DNA of 64,000 nucleotides from an uncultured Candidatus Poseidoniales archaeon (GCA_905182125.1 CAJJAV010000003.1:62001-126000); one strand, 5' to 3'; positions 25,208-34,115 are shown, counted from the stretch's first letter. Notes: generated by a model not told the origin, from the sequence alone. Numbers and translations: made by a program.

Positions 25208-27694
25208 ATGAACAAAGTCCTAGCGCTCGTTTTGACATTTTTAATGGCAACCGTTTCTTTAGCAGGATGTATTGATTCTGGAGAGCCTGTAGAAGTGGAG
25301 GGCAAGTCCTACTACAACTACAGTAACGTTGTCATGGAGGTATCTCACGGGTCCGAACAGTATGAGTTTACAATCAAATTAAACCACTCTGCAGCACCTA
25401 TGCACGCAGACAGTTTTGAGACGCATGTAGCCGAAGGAAATTATGATGGCTCAATTTTCCATCGGATCATTTCCAATTTCATGATTCAAGGTGGAGATAT
25501 TGAATCTATGAATGGAATGGGTGGCTATGCTGCCAATTGGTATGGGATTTGTAACGGAGTAGAAACGACCATTGAAGAATGTCCGGAACAAAAAGATTGG
25601 AATATCCCTGATGAAGCCGATAACGGACTACTACACTTGCCTTGTACCATCTCAATGGCGAAAACAAGGGCGGCAAACACCGGCGGTTCACAATTCTTTA
25701 TCATACCTGAAGACAGCGAGCCAAGCCATTTGGATGGAGATCATACTGTATTTGGTGAAATTATTGATGGTTGCGAAGACGTGACTGAAATCTCCAAAAT
25801 CCTAACTCCATCGAATGACAAACCTTCCACTGATGTGGTCATTCAGTCTGCATCTGTCTCCCCTCGTTATCAAGAAGGGTTTTCGATTCCAACCGCCCCT
25901 GACCGTTGCGATATTATGTCGTATACAACTGAGTCGATGGAAAACGAAGGACGAATCTTAGATGGTAGGTATGGAGGTGGCCTGATGGATTTCTCAGATT
26001 GTGATTTTTCAAATTTTGATTTTTCATCAATGTCTTTTTATTCTGTAAACTTTGGCAACTCCACTTTCACCAATGCATCGTTTACGGATTCCGTTTTCAT
26101 GGGTGGCAACTTCGCTCAAGCGGATCTCAATGATGCGAACTTCACTCGAACATCCATCACCGATTTCCAGTTCTTTGAAGCGAATCTTATAACAGCGAAT
26201 TTTGATTATGCTTCCATTTCTGAGTCTTGGTTTGAGGGAGTATCGTTCACCGGAGCCTCGTTTACAAACACATCATTGCGAACAAGTTACGGTTGGGCAA
26301 GCGACTTCTCAGATGTTGATTTGTCAACAGTTGTGATGACCTCAGTTCAGTTCCATAGCCTCGCATCGTGCCCATCCGTACTCCCTACGGAATGGGTTTG
26401 TCTCAATCAAAACTTAATTGGGCCGGGGGCAAATCTCCGAAATGTTGACCTCTCAAATTTAGATTTTAGCGGTGTTAACCTTACTGGAGCAATCCTGGGT
26501 GGAGCGAATCTTTCAAATTCCTTGATGGCGAATGCGAACCTGACTGAAGTCTTAGGCTCGTTAATACTCTCATGTCCGCAATCGTTACCGGATGGTTGGA
26601 AATGTATCAATCGCAATTTAGTTGGTCCATCCGCAGTTTTGAAGTATGCGGACTTAAGCAATCAGGACTTGTCTTCACTCAATCTCAAGGGAATCTCAAT
26701 TGTCCTTTCCAATCTAACAGGCACCGACCTTTCAAATTCTGATTTATCAGATGCTTATTTTGGGGGTAATTTGGTGGATAATTCTAGCTTTTTAAATTCT
26801 AATTTGACCGCGTTCAAATCGCAGCAACTGTTCGATTGCCCACTGCATTTGCCAGCAGATTGGACATGCCATCCGGAAGGTAATAACCACACAGTGCAAA
26901 GTTATGGTCAACCATTCAATCGGTTTGGCGATTACGAAACTGCTGCTACAAGACTCCTTGGTCCAAATGCAACCATTTCTTACGTTGGCTATTACAATTC
27001 GCCAAATTTAGATTTTACAAACCTTAATCTTTCAGGAGCGAGCTTTGATAACAATGATTTTGAAGGTGTAAACTTCAATTTTACCAACCTTAACGATACA
27101 GTTTGGATAAATACGGTTTGTCCAAACGGGGTAAAATCAGCACACGCTGGCGACACATGCGTCAATGACCTGGAAAAGAAATGCCCTCAAGTTACCGCAC
27201 TCGCTTATGTTGAAAATGTGACGTCAAAGAATGTTTGTGCCATCGTTTTCGAGAGAGCGTTGGCATTTGATGGTGTTCGGTTCATTTACGATGATGGAAC
27301 CTATCTGAGTACGGGACGAGACACCATCAACACATCAACCAATACCGTGTATTGGGAATTACCCTTGGGGCACGCTATTTCAAGTGTAAATTACACGATA
27401 CACACACAATCTTTGTATGATGATTATGGCATAACGAGCAGTATCACTTCATTGACCATTACAACGTTTGAAATCAACGGGAATGGAACAGATGAATTCT
27501 TTACGCAGTCCGGAATGTATTCACAGTGGGATGCATATACAACACCGCACGAGTATGAAGGCGAGAGCGTCATGATCACCGGTTCATTTTCCCAGACTTC
27601 TGAAACGGATTGGTTGTATTTCTTCAAGTTTGCAGGGTCGGGCTGGGCGGACTACCAAGTTGTTGATGCTTACCATAACGAAGAGAACGTTTGA
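25208..27694 (+). CDS. Lipoprotein: cyclophilin domain fused to pentapeptide repeats
   Basis: A lipoprotein signal (LTFLMATVSLAGCIDSG, Cys near residue 21) anchors the protein outside the membrane. Residues about 38-215 are a cyclophilin-type peptidyl-prolyl isomerase: SIFHRIISNFMIQGGDIE with the catalytic Arg, ISMAKTRAANTGGSQFFI and HTVFGEIIDG. Residues about 257-635 are a pentapeptide-repeat beta-helix with many A(N/D)LxN/S units. It is interrupted three times by a Cys-paired hairpin of the form CPxxLPxxWxC. The last 180 residues are an unassigned beta-rich domain. The isomerase would help fold exported proteins; the repeat helix may display it or bind partners. The composition is AT-rich compared with neighbouring conserved genes. 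Confidence 0.85.
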   Translation: MNKVLALVLTFLMATVSLAGCIDSGEPVEVEGKSYYNYSNVVMEVSHGSEQYEFTIKLNHSAAPMHADSFETHVAEGNYDGSIFHRIISNFMIQGGDIESMNGMGGYAANWYGICNGVETTIEECPEQKDWNIPDEADNGLLHLPCTISMAKTRAANTGGSQFFIIPEDSEPSHLDGDHTVFGEIIDGCEDVTEISKILTPSNDKPSTDVVIQSASVSPRYQEGFSIPTAPDRCDIMSYTTESMENEGRILDGRYGGGLMDFSDCDFSNFDFSSMSFYSVNFGNSTFTNASFTDSVFMGGNFAQADLNDANFTRTSITDFQFFEANLITANFDYASISESWFEGVSFTGASFTNTSLRTSYGWASDFSDVDLSTVVMTSVQFHSLASCPSVLPTEWVCLNQNLIGPGANLRNVDLSNLDFSGVNLTGAILGGANLSNSLMANANLTEVLGSLILSCPQSLPDGWKCINRNLVGPSAVLKYADLSNQDLSSLNLKGISIVLSNLTGTDLSNSDLSDAYFGGNLVDNSSFLNSNLTAFKSQQLFDCPLHLPADWTCHPEGNNHTVQSYGQPFNRFGDYETAATRLLGPNATISYVGYYNSPNLDFTNLNLSGASFDNNDFEGVNFNFTNLNDTVWINTVCPNGVKSAHAGDTCVNDLEKKCPQVTALAYVENVTSKNVCAIVFERALAFDGVRFIYDDGTYLSTGRDTINTSTNTVYWELPLGHAISSVNYTIHTQSLYDDYGITSSITSLTITTFEINGNGTDEFFTQSGMYSQWDAYTTPHEYEGESVMITGSFSQTSETDWLYFFKFAGSGWADYQVVDAYHNEENV

Positions 27695-27786
27695 GTTTGC
27701 TTGTTGATGTTAGATATCGATTTGGAATATACTGCACGGTGTGTTCTTGATTTACCTGAACCAATTTACTGCTCAGAGGATAGTCA

Positions 27787-27832
27787 CTGCGTTAGCCCTC
27801 AGCGCAGGCTTTCAATTGACGCTTGTGCGTCA
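27787..27832. terminator. Two hairpins between convergent genes
   Basis: CTGCG (27787) pairs with CGCAG (27803), and TGACGC (27817) pairs perfectly with GCGTCA (27827) around a four-base loop. They fill the gap between a plus-strand and a minus-strand gene. This is where terminators are expected, although archaeal termination depends mainly on T-runs. Confidence 0.4.
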
Positions 27833-27843
27833 GGAACCGTTTG

Positions 27844-28143
27844 TTAGCCGAAAAATCCGAGTATATGCGCTATGGATTCAATTGGACCCATTCCAATTGC
27901 CATAAAGAACAACCATAACAAAACTAAGAATCCCAAAACTGGCACTAGAATCGATGCAATGATAAATACGAACACGAGCCACATTCCGATGCTCACGCCC
28001 AATGAAGCAGCGTCTAGAAGGGCAAGTGCGCTGGAAGGCTCATAATCATCAGGAAACGTTTGAACACCTTCTCCCGGAATATTTGTTGACTCAGTCTCTA
28101 TTGGAATCCAATTTTGACCATCTTCGCTCAGTTTCAAACCCAT
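27844..28143 (-). CDS. Small two-helix membrane protein, unknown
   Basis: From the ATG at 28143 the product has 99 residues. A short N-terminal segment GLKLSEDGQNWIPIE looks like a membrane-peripheral motif common in small surface-associated proteins. Two adjacent hydrophobic helices follow (SIGMWLVFVFIIASILVPVLG and FLVLLWLFFMAIGMG). The frame extends to a TTG at 28179, which would add DRESILARATA. No known family is recognised. It stands alone between a cyclophilin lipoprotein and tRNA-Ala. Confidence 0.55.
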   Translation of the reverse strand: MGLKLSEDGQNWIPIETESTNIPGEGVQTFPDDYEPSSALALLDAASLGVSIGMWLVFVFIIASILVPVLGFLVLLWLFFMAIGMGPIESIAHILGFFG

Positions 28144-28314
28144 TGCTGTTGCTCGAGCGAGAATAGATTCACGATCCAAAAGCGAGTTTCTTCCCGGGAC
28201 CTTTGATGTGATTTAATCGCCTCAACGCTCAATCTGTACGATTCATCTTAGTATTGATGCCGGCAACCTTGTGCGTCCAAACCTTACGGGGTTCAGACTC
28301 TTTGACGAGGGTGG

Positions 28315-28387
28315 TGGACGTTGTGGGATTTGAACCCACGACATCTTGGTTGCAAACCAAGCACTCTTCCAACTGAGCTAAACGCCC
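28315..28387 (-). tRNA. tRNA-Ala (UGC)
   Basis: The acceptor GGGCGTT pairs with AACGTCC, including the G3-U70 pair that is the identity signal for alanyl-tRNA synthetase. The anticodon stem CTTGG/CCAAG encloses TTTGCAA, giving anticodon TGC. The T arm is GTGGG-TTCAAAT-CCCAC. The bases after the discriminator A happen to read CCA in the genome (28312-28314). No intron is present. Confidence 0.97.
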
Positions 28388-28449
28388 CTGTAAGCCAACG
28401 GTCGTGCCACTCCTTTTTGAGTGTTCACCCCAAAAGAGGATGAAAGGAC

Positions 28450-29757
28450 TCACGCATTTGTGAGGTCAATCGTTGCATCACGGTCCGGGCCAACACCAAC
28501 ACTGGTGCAAGGCACGCCAACGAGCGCTTCGATCTTCTTGATGTACAATTGAGCAGATGAAGGGAGAGCGTTGAATCCAGTCCCCTCAGAGTTGGCCTTC
28601 TTGGCAATGGAGAGCCACTCTTCCAATGAATGGCCTGGGAAACCGGGCATGCTGATGTAAATTGGTTTGCAACGTCCAAGAGCAGTAGCACTTGCAGGCA
28701 TCTCAAGGATTTCTTTTCCATCCAATTCGTAGGCTACACAAATCTTGATTTCTTCAAGACCTCCAAGCACGTCGAGTTTGGTCAATGCTAAGCCGGTGAA
28801 TCCATTGATCCGTTGAGCGTGTCGCATGACCACAGCATCAAACCAGCCACAGCGTCGCTTCCGCCCGGTGGTGGTACCAAATTCATGGCCGACGGTTCCA
28901 AGGTGATCGCCAGCAGCATCTTCCAGTTCAGTCGGCATCGAACCGTGGCCAACACGGGTAATGTAGGCCTTGGTGATTCCAATCACTTCACCAACATGAC
29001 CAGGATGAATTCCTGCTCCGTGGCTTGCGTTTCCACGGGAGGTGACTGAAGAAGTGACGAAGGGGAACGTACCCTGGTCGATATCGAGGAGGCACCCTTG
29101 TGCTCCTTCAAGGATGACGTGTTCGCCAAGTTTGAGGGCGTTGTCGAGCATCAAACCAGTGTTGGCTATGCTGGTTGAGTAAGCGCTTCGAATCCAAGCA
29201 ATGTCTTCAGCGAGTTGTTTTTCTGTGATTCGATCTTGACTTCCTGCTGCTTCCAAGCTTGCGTTCATCCGAGCAACGGTCGATGAGGTCCAGGCTTCAT
29301 CACCGTCGATTTCAGCAAGGTCGCCAAACCTCAGACCAATCCTGTTGATTTTATCTGCGTATGTTGGACCGATGCCACGGCCAGTTGTTCCGATTTTCTT
29401 GTCCAGACCGTCCAGTAGGCAATGGTATGGAAGAATAATATGAGCACGCTCACTGATGAAGAGTCGGTCGCCTCTCGGGTCTTCTCCAGTGGTTTTGTTC
29501 CATCCGTTGAGTTCGGTATCGAGAACCCACGGATCGATGACCATGCCATCACCGAGAACCAAGTTGCATTCCTTGCGGGTGATCCCTGATGGGAGAAGAT
29601 GGAACTTCAGCACCTGTTCTCCAATGACGACTGTGTGCCCTGCATTGTTGCCACCTTGGAAGCGTGCGACCCAACTTGCCTGCTCTGCAAGACGGTCCAC
29701 CAACTTCCCTTTTCCTTCATCTCCCCATTGAGCACCAAGAATGACGGTTGCTGGCAT
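28450..29757 (-). CDS. purA: Adenylosuccinate synthetase
   Basis: PurA joins IMP and aspartate with GTP in the first committed step to AMP. Signatures are ILGAQWGDEGKGKLVD at the N-terminus (GTP loop and catalytic Asp), GGNNAGHTVV with the catalytic His, GTTGRGIGPTYADKINR, EGAQGCLLDIDQGTFPFVTSS and GRKRRCGWFDAV. The length of 435 residues is normal. The ATG at 29757 has nothing conserved before it. On the minus strand a TTGATATAAAG sequence about 100 bases upstream may be its TATA element. The stop lies about 60 bases upstream of tRNA-Ala on the same strand. Confidence 0.97.
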   Translation of the reverse strand: MPATVILGAQWGDEGKGKLVDRLAEQASWVARFQGGNNAGHTVVIGEQVLKFHLLPSGITRKECNLVLGDGMVIDPWVLDTELNGWNKTTGEDPRGDRLFISERAHIILPYHCLLDGLDKKIGTTGRGIGPTYADKINRIGLRFGDLAEIDGDEAWTSSTVARMNASLEAAGSQDRITEKQLAEDIAWIRSAYSTSIANTGLMLDNALKLGEHVILEGAQGCLLDIDQGTFPFVTSSVTSRGNASHGAGIHPGHVGEVIGITKAYITRVGHGSMPTELEDAAGDHLGTVGHEFGTTTGRKRRCGWFDAVVMRHAQRINGFTGLALTKLDVLGGLEEIKICVAYELDGKEILEMPASATALGRCKPIYISMPGFPGHSLEEWLSIAKKANSEGTGFNALPSSAQLYIKKIEALVGVPCTSVGVGPDRDATIDLTNA

Positions 29758-29961
29758 ATGTTTCTCCCCGATTGGCTGGAACCGCGTACCGTCTTTGAAC
29801 CCTCCCTTGATGCGGTGTTGTTTGAAATTCTAGATTGGACATATGGAAACAACCCTTTATATCAAGTTCAGCATGATTCCTGCTTACTGAGAGAGAACCC
29901 CAAACACACCGTCTATCCTACGAGGAGTGTGGCATTATCTGCCACACATACCCATACAGGG

Positions 29962-29970
29962 TTTTATATA
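29962..29970 (+). promoter_or_regulatory. TATA box and Shine-Dalgarno of tfb
   Basis: TTTTATATA at 29962 predicts a transcription start near 29992. An AAGGAG sequence at 29993-29998, 8 bases before the ATG at 30007, would be the ribosome-binding site. This fixes the start of TFB and excludes the long upstream open frame. Confidence 0.65.
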
Positions 29971-30006
29971 GAGAGGTTCTCAACTACTGAACAAGGAGTT
30001 GAGAAG

Positions 30007-31020
30007 ATGAAGCAAGACACAAAACCAGAAACCAACACACTGAACACGAGCTCCCGAGGCCCAAAAGAAGACGGCGACAACAGCCATGCCATTCGGCGTA
30101 CAGTCGAAGGCCACACCAGACCCTGCGAAGAATGCGGTGTCGTGGATTGGCAAATGGATGCAAGTCGAGGCGAAATCACCTGCAACGCATGTGGCATCGT
30201 CGTTGAAGAAAACGTCATCGACCCTGGAGCCGAGTGGACCAACAGAGACCGAAGCCAAGATCGCTCACGTGTCGGACAACCCCTCACATACACACTGGCA
30301 GACAAGGGCCTCAACACCACCATCGATGTTCGAGACCTCAACACAGGCTCTGCCGGACGCCATGGTATTTCTTCCCAAGCCCGTCGTGAATGGCGACGCC
30401 GAAGAGTTATCGATGAGCGTTCCAAAACTCGCAAGAGCCGGGAACGAAACCTCGTGCGAGCAAATCAATTCATTCGCGACAATTCGGGGCTACCCAAGCC
30501 GCTGCAAGAAGAAGCTGCCCGGCTTTACCGACGTTTGTCTGGCGAAGGCTTCGTCACCGGTCGCTCGATTGCAGGTGTCACCGCCGCTTGCACATACCTC
30601 GTTGCACGGCAAGAGAACCTTCCCCGTCAAATCCCTGACATCTCCCAGGCCTTCGATGTAACTGAAAAGGAATTGTCTCGGTTGATTCGTCAAGTATCCC
30701 GCCGGCTCAATCTCCACAAAATCTCGTCACCTGACCAGTACTTTGACAAATTCATTTCTGACCTCCACCTGCCACCCAACACCCACATTCAGGTGGGGCA
30801 CCTGTGGTCTGCGATCCAACCCCATGAAGATATTTGGCAAGGAAAGAAGCCGATGGGTGTTGCTGCAGCACTGATCTACAAGGCATCGCTCGAATCCGGT
30901 TCACCACGGACTCAATCTGAGGTCTGTGGCGTTGCCAATGTGTCTGAAGTAACCCTTAGGGGCTTGCTCCGTCTCATCGATGGTCTGCTCAGTCAACTTG
31001 GGTATGTATCAGAGCAGTGA
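30007..31020 (+). CDS. tfb: Transcription initiation factor B (TFB)
   Basis: TFB bridges TBP-bound TATA DNA and RNA polymerase. The N-terminal zinc ribbon is CEECG with CNACG about 18 residues later. The B-reader/linker follows, with RSRVGQPLTYTLADKGL. Two cyclin-fold repeats complete the protein: the first with LPKPLQEEAARLYRR, SIAGVTAACTYLVARQENLPR and TEKELSRLIRQVSRRL, the second with KKPMGVAAALIYKASLES and TLRGLLRLIDGLL. The length of 337 residues is slightly above the usual 300-320 because of a polar N-terminal tail. The gene has a clear TATA box and Shine-Dalgarno site. Whether the genome has more TFB copies cannot be judged here. Confidence 0.96.
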   Translation: MKQDTKPETNTLNTSSRGPKEDGDNSHAIRRTVEGHTRPCEECGVVDWQMDASRGEITCNACGIVVEENVIDPGAEWTNRDRSQDRSRVGQPLTYTLADKGLNTTIDVRDLNTGSAGRHGISSQARREWRRRRVIDERSKTRKSRERNLVRANQFIRDNSGLPKPLQEEAARLYRRLSGEGFVTGRSIAGVTAACTYLVARQENLPRQIPDISQAFDVTEKELSRLIRQVSRRLNLHKISSPDQYFDKFISDLHLPPNTHIQVGHLWSAIQPHEDIWQGKKPMGVAAALIYKASLESGSPRTQSEVCGVANVSEVTLRGLLRLIDGLLSQLGYVSEQ

Positions 31021-31071
31021 GACAACTGTTCGGTGCCAACCTTGATGAATCGGACACCGGTCCAATGAGCC

Positions 31072-31350
31072 ATGGGCTTCAAAGCAAAGGCACAAAAGCA
31101 CAAGGCGAACTCTGGCGAAACCGTCGATAAGACCAGCAAGAAAACCACCAAAGAAGGAGAAATCCCCTGTGGTGTCAACAGCTGTGAAAATTTCGCTGAC
31201 AAGAGTTTTGGAGGCCGTTCCCTTTCAATCGACAACGCCGTCGATGTGTGGGGCGACAGTGGCTACACGCAACGAAAGGGCCGAGTCCGTGTTTGCAAGT
31301 CCTGCTACCGCAAGTGGAAGAAGGACAGCAAAGATGAAGATTCGTATTGA
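31072..31350 (+). CDS. Small basic protein with four-cysteine zinc site
   Basis: The 92-residue product has a Lys-rich N-terminus (KAKAQKHKANSGE), then CGVNSC and, about 40 residues later, CKSCYRKWKKDSKDED. The spacing C-x4-C and C-x2-C suggests one bound zinc ion, and the strong positive charge suggests contact with nucleic acid. I do not recognise a named family. It follows TFB by 51 bases on the same strand and may belong to the same transcription unit. Confidence 0.65.
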   Translation: MGFKAKAQKHKANSGETVDKTSKKTTKEGEIPCGVNSCENFADKSFGGRSLSIDNAVDVWGDSGYTQRKGRVRVCKSCYRKWKKDSKDEDSY

Positions 31351-31419
31351 CGTTCACTTTCAGTTTCACCTTATGGGTGTGCGAAACGAAAGAGTACCCC
31401 CGGCTCTGCTTAGCGGTGT

Positions 31420-32037
31420 ATGAACAACAGAGTCGTTGTCCGAAGTCTTGTCACACCAGAAGGATGCCTTGTCGCAATGGACGACGGCATGATCCAATGG
31501 CGACCAACCGATGGCACCAACAAAAGAGCAAAACTCGACGCTATTGCAACAGTCATGCTCGTACTCAAAGGGCCTTCATCTCGCATTGAGATTGCGGTTG
31601 TTGGCGATTCAAATGGAGGTGTCACACTGCTCTCTCTTCCGAACTTAGAACTGGTGGATAAGTTCACCACCGAAGGAGGCATCGTACGATCCATGTGCAC
31701 CGTTTCAGCGAGTGAGACTTCGTTCCTCGCAGCAACCCAAGGTGGGCAAGTATGGATGGTCGGAGCACATGTGCCTAACCGTAGAATCAAGTTGTTCACG
31801 CACAATGGGCCAATCACGAGCATGCGCTTGAATCAAAGCATCATCCACATTCAAAGTGGCTGGGACCGTGCTAATTATTCAATGGATGGAAATCAAACCA
31901 CACGATTCGATGGCATGAAACCGTTTGAAGAGAAAGCCCAACAGAGAGCCAATAGACGTGCTAAGATTATGGAATCAGAGCAGCGACGAAGCAACAAGCC
32001 ACAGCCACTGATGCTTGATCTACCTGTGGTTGCTTAG
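31420..32037 (+). CDS. WD40-like beta-propeller fragment protein, unknown
   Basis: The 205-residue protein has several short beta-strand units of a propeller type: GCLVAMDDGMIQWRPTDG, IEIAVVGDSNGGVTLLSLP, SFLAATQGGQVWMVG and GPITSMRLNQSIIHIQSG. About three to four blades are seen, too few for a closed propeller, so it may oligomerise. The last 40 residues form a charged helix (EEKAQQRANRRAKIME). Its stop overlaps the end of the convergent MBL gene by 4 bases. There is no enzymatic motif. Confidence 0.6.
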   Translation: MNNRVVVRSLVTPEGCLVAMDDGMIQWRPTDGTNKRAKLDAIATVMLVLKGPSSRIEIAVVGDSNGGVTLLSLPNLELVDKFTTEGGIVRSMCTVSASETSFLAATQGGQVWMVGAHVPNRRIKLFTHNGPITSMRLNQSIIHIQSGWDRANYSMDGNQTTRFDGMKPFEEKAQQRANRRAKIMESEQRRSNKPQPLMLDLPVVA

Positions 32038-32849
32038 ACACTTTCTTTTTCTTCCAGCGGCCATGGTGGATGCGAACTGTACCAAACCGCAGTAGGCGCA
32101 GGCCGTCCCCATGAGACTGGTGCGGCTCCGTTCCGTTCTTCGCATGCTCGCAAAAACGTCACATGCCGGCTCAGAACCTCGGCCACATGATTTTTGCCAC
32201 GAATGGCTGGACCTTGCAGCGGGACGATTGCGGAAGGTTGACGGCGCTTAATCTGCTCTAAACTTTCAATCAACTCAGGTAAACACCCACCTGGTAAATC
32301 CCAACGAGCTGGCCGATCAGCGCGTGGAAGCAAACAACCCACGACCATCATGCTCTGCTCTTTGATCCAATACCCCATGCCATCCGGTGAACAACCCGGC
32401 AGGTGAACCGCTTCCACTTGTCCGTCACCCAGTGCAAATACCTCTCCATCGGTGCTCACTTCAGTTTGAAGAGGAGGCATATCAGAATCGTATCGGTTCG
32501 CCCAAGTGGTGAAAAAATCACCCGTCTCAAGGGCAGCTTGACCTTCTTCGTGAATGTGAACTGGGCAATCTCCAAACATCTCAGAAATATGCTTGGCGCC
32601 ACCCGAACACGGGTATCGCTTGCTGGTGAGTAAAATCCGATCGAGCGGTTGGTCTTCCCCAATCACCCCTTTGACACGTTCGACTTGGAGGCCCTGGTAC
32701 CATGACGTCCCGGCATTGATGAGCAAGGACCCTGCGGCGCCTGTCACCACCACCACGTTTGAATCGTGGTGAATCCCCGGGAGGCGCAACACACGCATAC
32801 CCGCTCCTAGCAGCGGAGGGCTTTGAACACTGCTCAAAGTGAAGGTCAT
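32034..32849 (-). CDS. Metallo-beta-lactamase-fold protein lacking metal ligands
   Basis: The chain follows the MBL fold: a VVVVTGAAGSLLINAGTS opening (normally ending in Asp-Gly), then RILLTSKRYPCSGGA in place of the LTHxHxDHxGG zinc motif. VEAVHLPGCSPDGMGYW stands in place of the hTPGHTPGs motif, and MMVVGCLLPRAD in place of the GDxLF strand. All expected His and Asp metal ligands are replaced, so hydrolase activity is unlikely. The length of about 271 residues is typical for the fold. The ATG at 32849 is preferred over an upstream TTG. A binding or structural role is inferred. It is divergent from the eL40 gene. Confidence 0.7.
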   Translation of the reverse strand: MTFTLSSVQSPPLLGAGMRVLRLPGIHHDSNVVVVTGAAGSLLINAGTSWYQGLQVERVKGVIGEDQPLDRILLTSKRYPCSGGAKHISEMFGDCPVHIHEEGQAALETGDFFTTWANRYDSDMPPLQTEVSTDGEVFALGDGQVEAVHLPGCSPDGMGYWIKEQSMMVVGCLLPRADRPARWDLPGGCLPELIESLEQIKRRQPSAIVPLQGPAIRGKNHVAEVLSRHVTFLRACEERNGAAPVSWGRPAPTAVWYSSHPPWPLEEKESV

Positions 32850-32934
32850 TGGAACCGAGGTCAACTAAAAGGCCGCACTGTCCCACATTGAACGGCTCGG
32901 TTGTGATTAAATAGGGGGAGTTAGTCGCTGAGGC

Positions 32935-33084
32935 ATGGCACGATTCCCGGAAGCAGAAGCTCGCTTGCTCCACCGCAAGATTTGCATGCGCTGTAACGCA
33001 CGCAACGCTGTCCGTGCCGCTCGCTGCCGAAAGTGCAGTTACAAAGGCCTCCGGGCTAAGAACATCGAGCGTAAGGGCGCTTGA
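32935..33084 (+). CDS. rpl40e: Large ribosomal subunit protein eL40
   Basis: This 49-residue protein is found in archaeal and eukaryotic (there fused to ubiquitin) large ribosomal subunits but not in bacteria. The sequence shows the family zinc site [20 protein letters not shown] with four Cys in C-x2-C and C-x2-C pairs, followed by [23 protein letters not shown] element about 25 bases upstream suggests a leaderless or near-leaderless transcript. It lies alone between the divergent MBL gene and the convergent prepilin peptidase. Confidence 0.95.
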   Translation: MARFPEAEARLLHRKICMRCNARNAVRAARCRKCSYKGLRAKNIERKGA

Positions 33085-33116
33085 TTTTACTTCACTCTTC
33101 ACATTGCTTGGTTTGT

Positions 33117-34115
33117 TCACAAACCCAGCCATGGCATGATCAACATCATCGGATCACCAATCAATACGAGTGGTGCAATTGCTGGGAACAAGAACACCAA
33201 CAAAGGTAATTTTGAACTGACCCAAACTTGGTCAATGCCTGCATCTTCAAGGACATCCAATGAAGCCTGGAGCGCTTCTTGTGTGGGTGTTGTGCGAGGC
33301 GCTCTGGAACGATGATGTGCCCGAGTGCTGCCATCTGGCAGATCAATGAGGGTTGTCAAAAGCCATACGTGTCGGGTAAGAACTTCATCTCGGGCGATTT
33401 TCGATGCGTGCCAGGCCAATCGTAAATCTCCAACGCTCTTGACGTTCCCTGCTGATAGGTTCTTGGCCAAAAGAAGGAAGGGTATCACCAAGAAACTCAG
33501 ACCACCCCACATCAAAAGAGCAAGGCTTGGCGGTAGAGCAACGAGTGCTGAAGATGTCGCTTGTGAGAACAAAAGGGGAACAGTGGTCCAATCTGGTATC
33601 AAAATGGCTACCCACATCAAAGCCTTGGCATCAGCACCGCCATGAAGCAAGCGTAATCTCCAAGCAAGATCCACGATCAGGACCACAAACAAGACCGACA
33701 AGGTTCGCCACCAAAGAGCACCCAAGGTTGCATCACCGTTGATCATCACATCGAGTGGGCTTGTCGATTGGTATCGAATCGCCCCCATGATCAAACCCAT
33801 GGCGCTGATCATGTACCAAAAGGTCACGGTGAGGTCCATCCTTGAGCCGCGGCGAAGATCACTCCATGAAGGACGGCCAAGGACTGCTCCGCTAGCATAG
33901 GCAACAACCGCTGATGCTGTGAGATAGATTGTAAAATCTGCACCTTGGTTCATCAGATCTAGCGCCCACAGGAAAAGGGCTGGTTTCACCCACACCAGCC
34001 AATGTTCATTGCTGACTCGACGCTCTTTGTGGTCCATCCAAGCAGCCCAACCCATACCGAGGGTGAGAGCAAAGATACGCGACCATCCAAGAAGGTCCGT
34101 CTCACTGATGTCCAT
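33117..34115 (-). CDS. A24-type prepilin/prearchaellin peptidase
   Basis: This membrane aspartyl protease removes the class III signal peptide from type IV pilin-like precursors, as in archaella and adhesion pili. The two catalytic Asp motifs are visible: WAAWMDHKERRVSNEHW near residue 27 and LLHGGADAKALMWVA near residue 165 (GxxD in place of GxGD). About eight membrane helices are predicted. At 332 residues it is larger than FlaK/PibD because of a cytoplasmic insertion near residues 235-290 (DLPDGSTRAHHRSRAPR). No pilin or archaellin gene lies within the window. Confidence 0.8.
   Translation of the reverse strand: MDISETDLLGWSRIFALTLGMGWAAWMDHKERRVSNEHWLVWVKPALFLWALDLMNQGADFTIYLTASAVVAYASGAVLGRPSWSDLRRGSRMDLTVTFWYMISAMGLIMGAIRYQSTSPLDVMINGDATLGALWWRTLSVLFVVLIVDLAWRLRLLHGGADAKALMWVAILIPDWTTVPLLFSQATSSALVALPPSLALLMWGGLSFLVIPFLLLAKNLSAGNVKSVGDLRLAWHASKIARDEVLTRHVWLLTTLIDLPDGSTRAHHRSRAPRTTPTQEALQASLDVLEDAGIDQVWVSSKLPLLVFLFPAIAPLVLIGDPMMLIMPWLGL

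Noticed and set aside
28140-28450. Integrase or attachment site at tRNA-Ala
   Set aside because: I looked for an integrase frame and for a duplicate of the tRNA 3' end nearby and saw neither; the AT-rich island alone is not proof of integration.
29599-30006. Long open frame extending TFB upstream by about 136 codons
   Set aside because: It overlaps purA on the other strand, contains no conserved sequence, and lies upstream of the TATA box and Shine-Dalgarno that mark the ATG at 30007.
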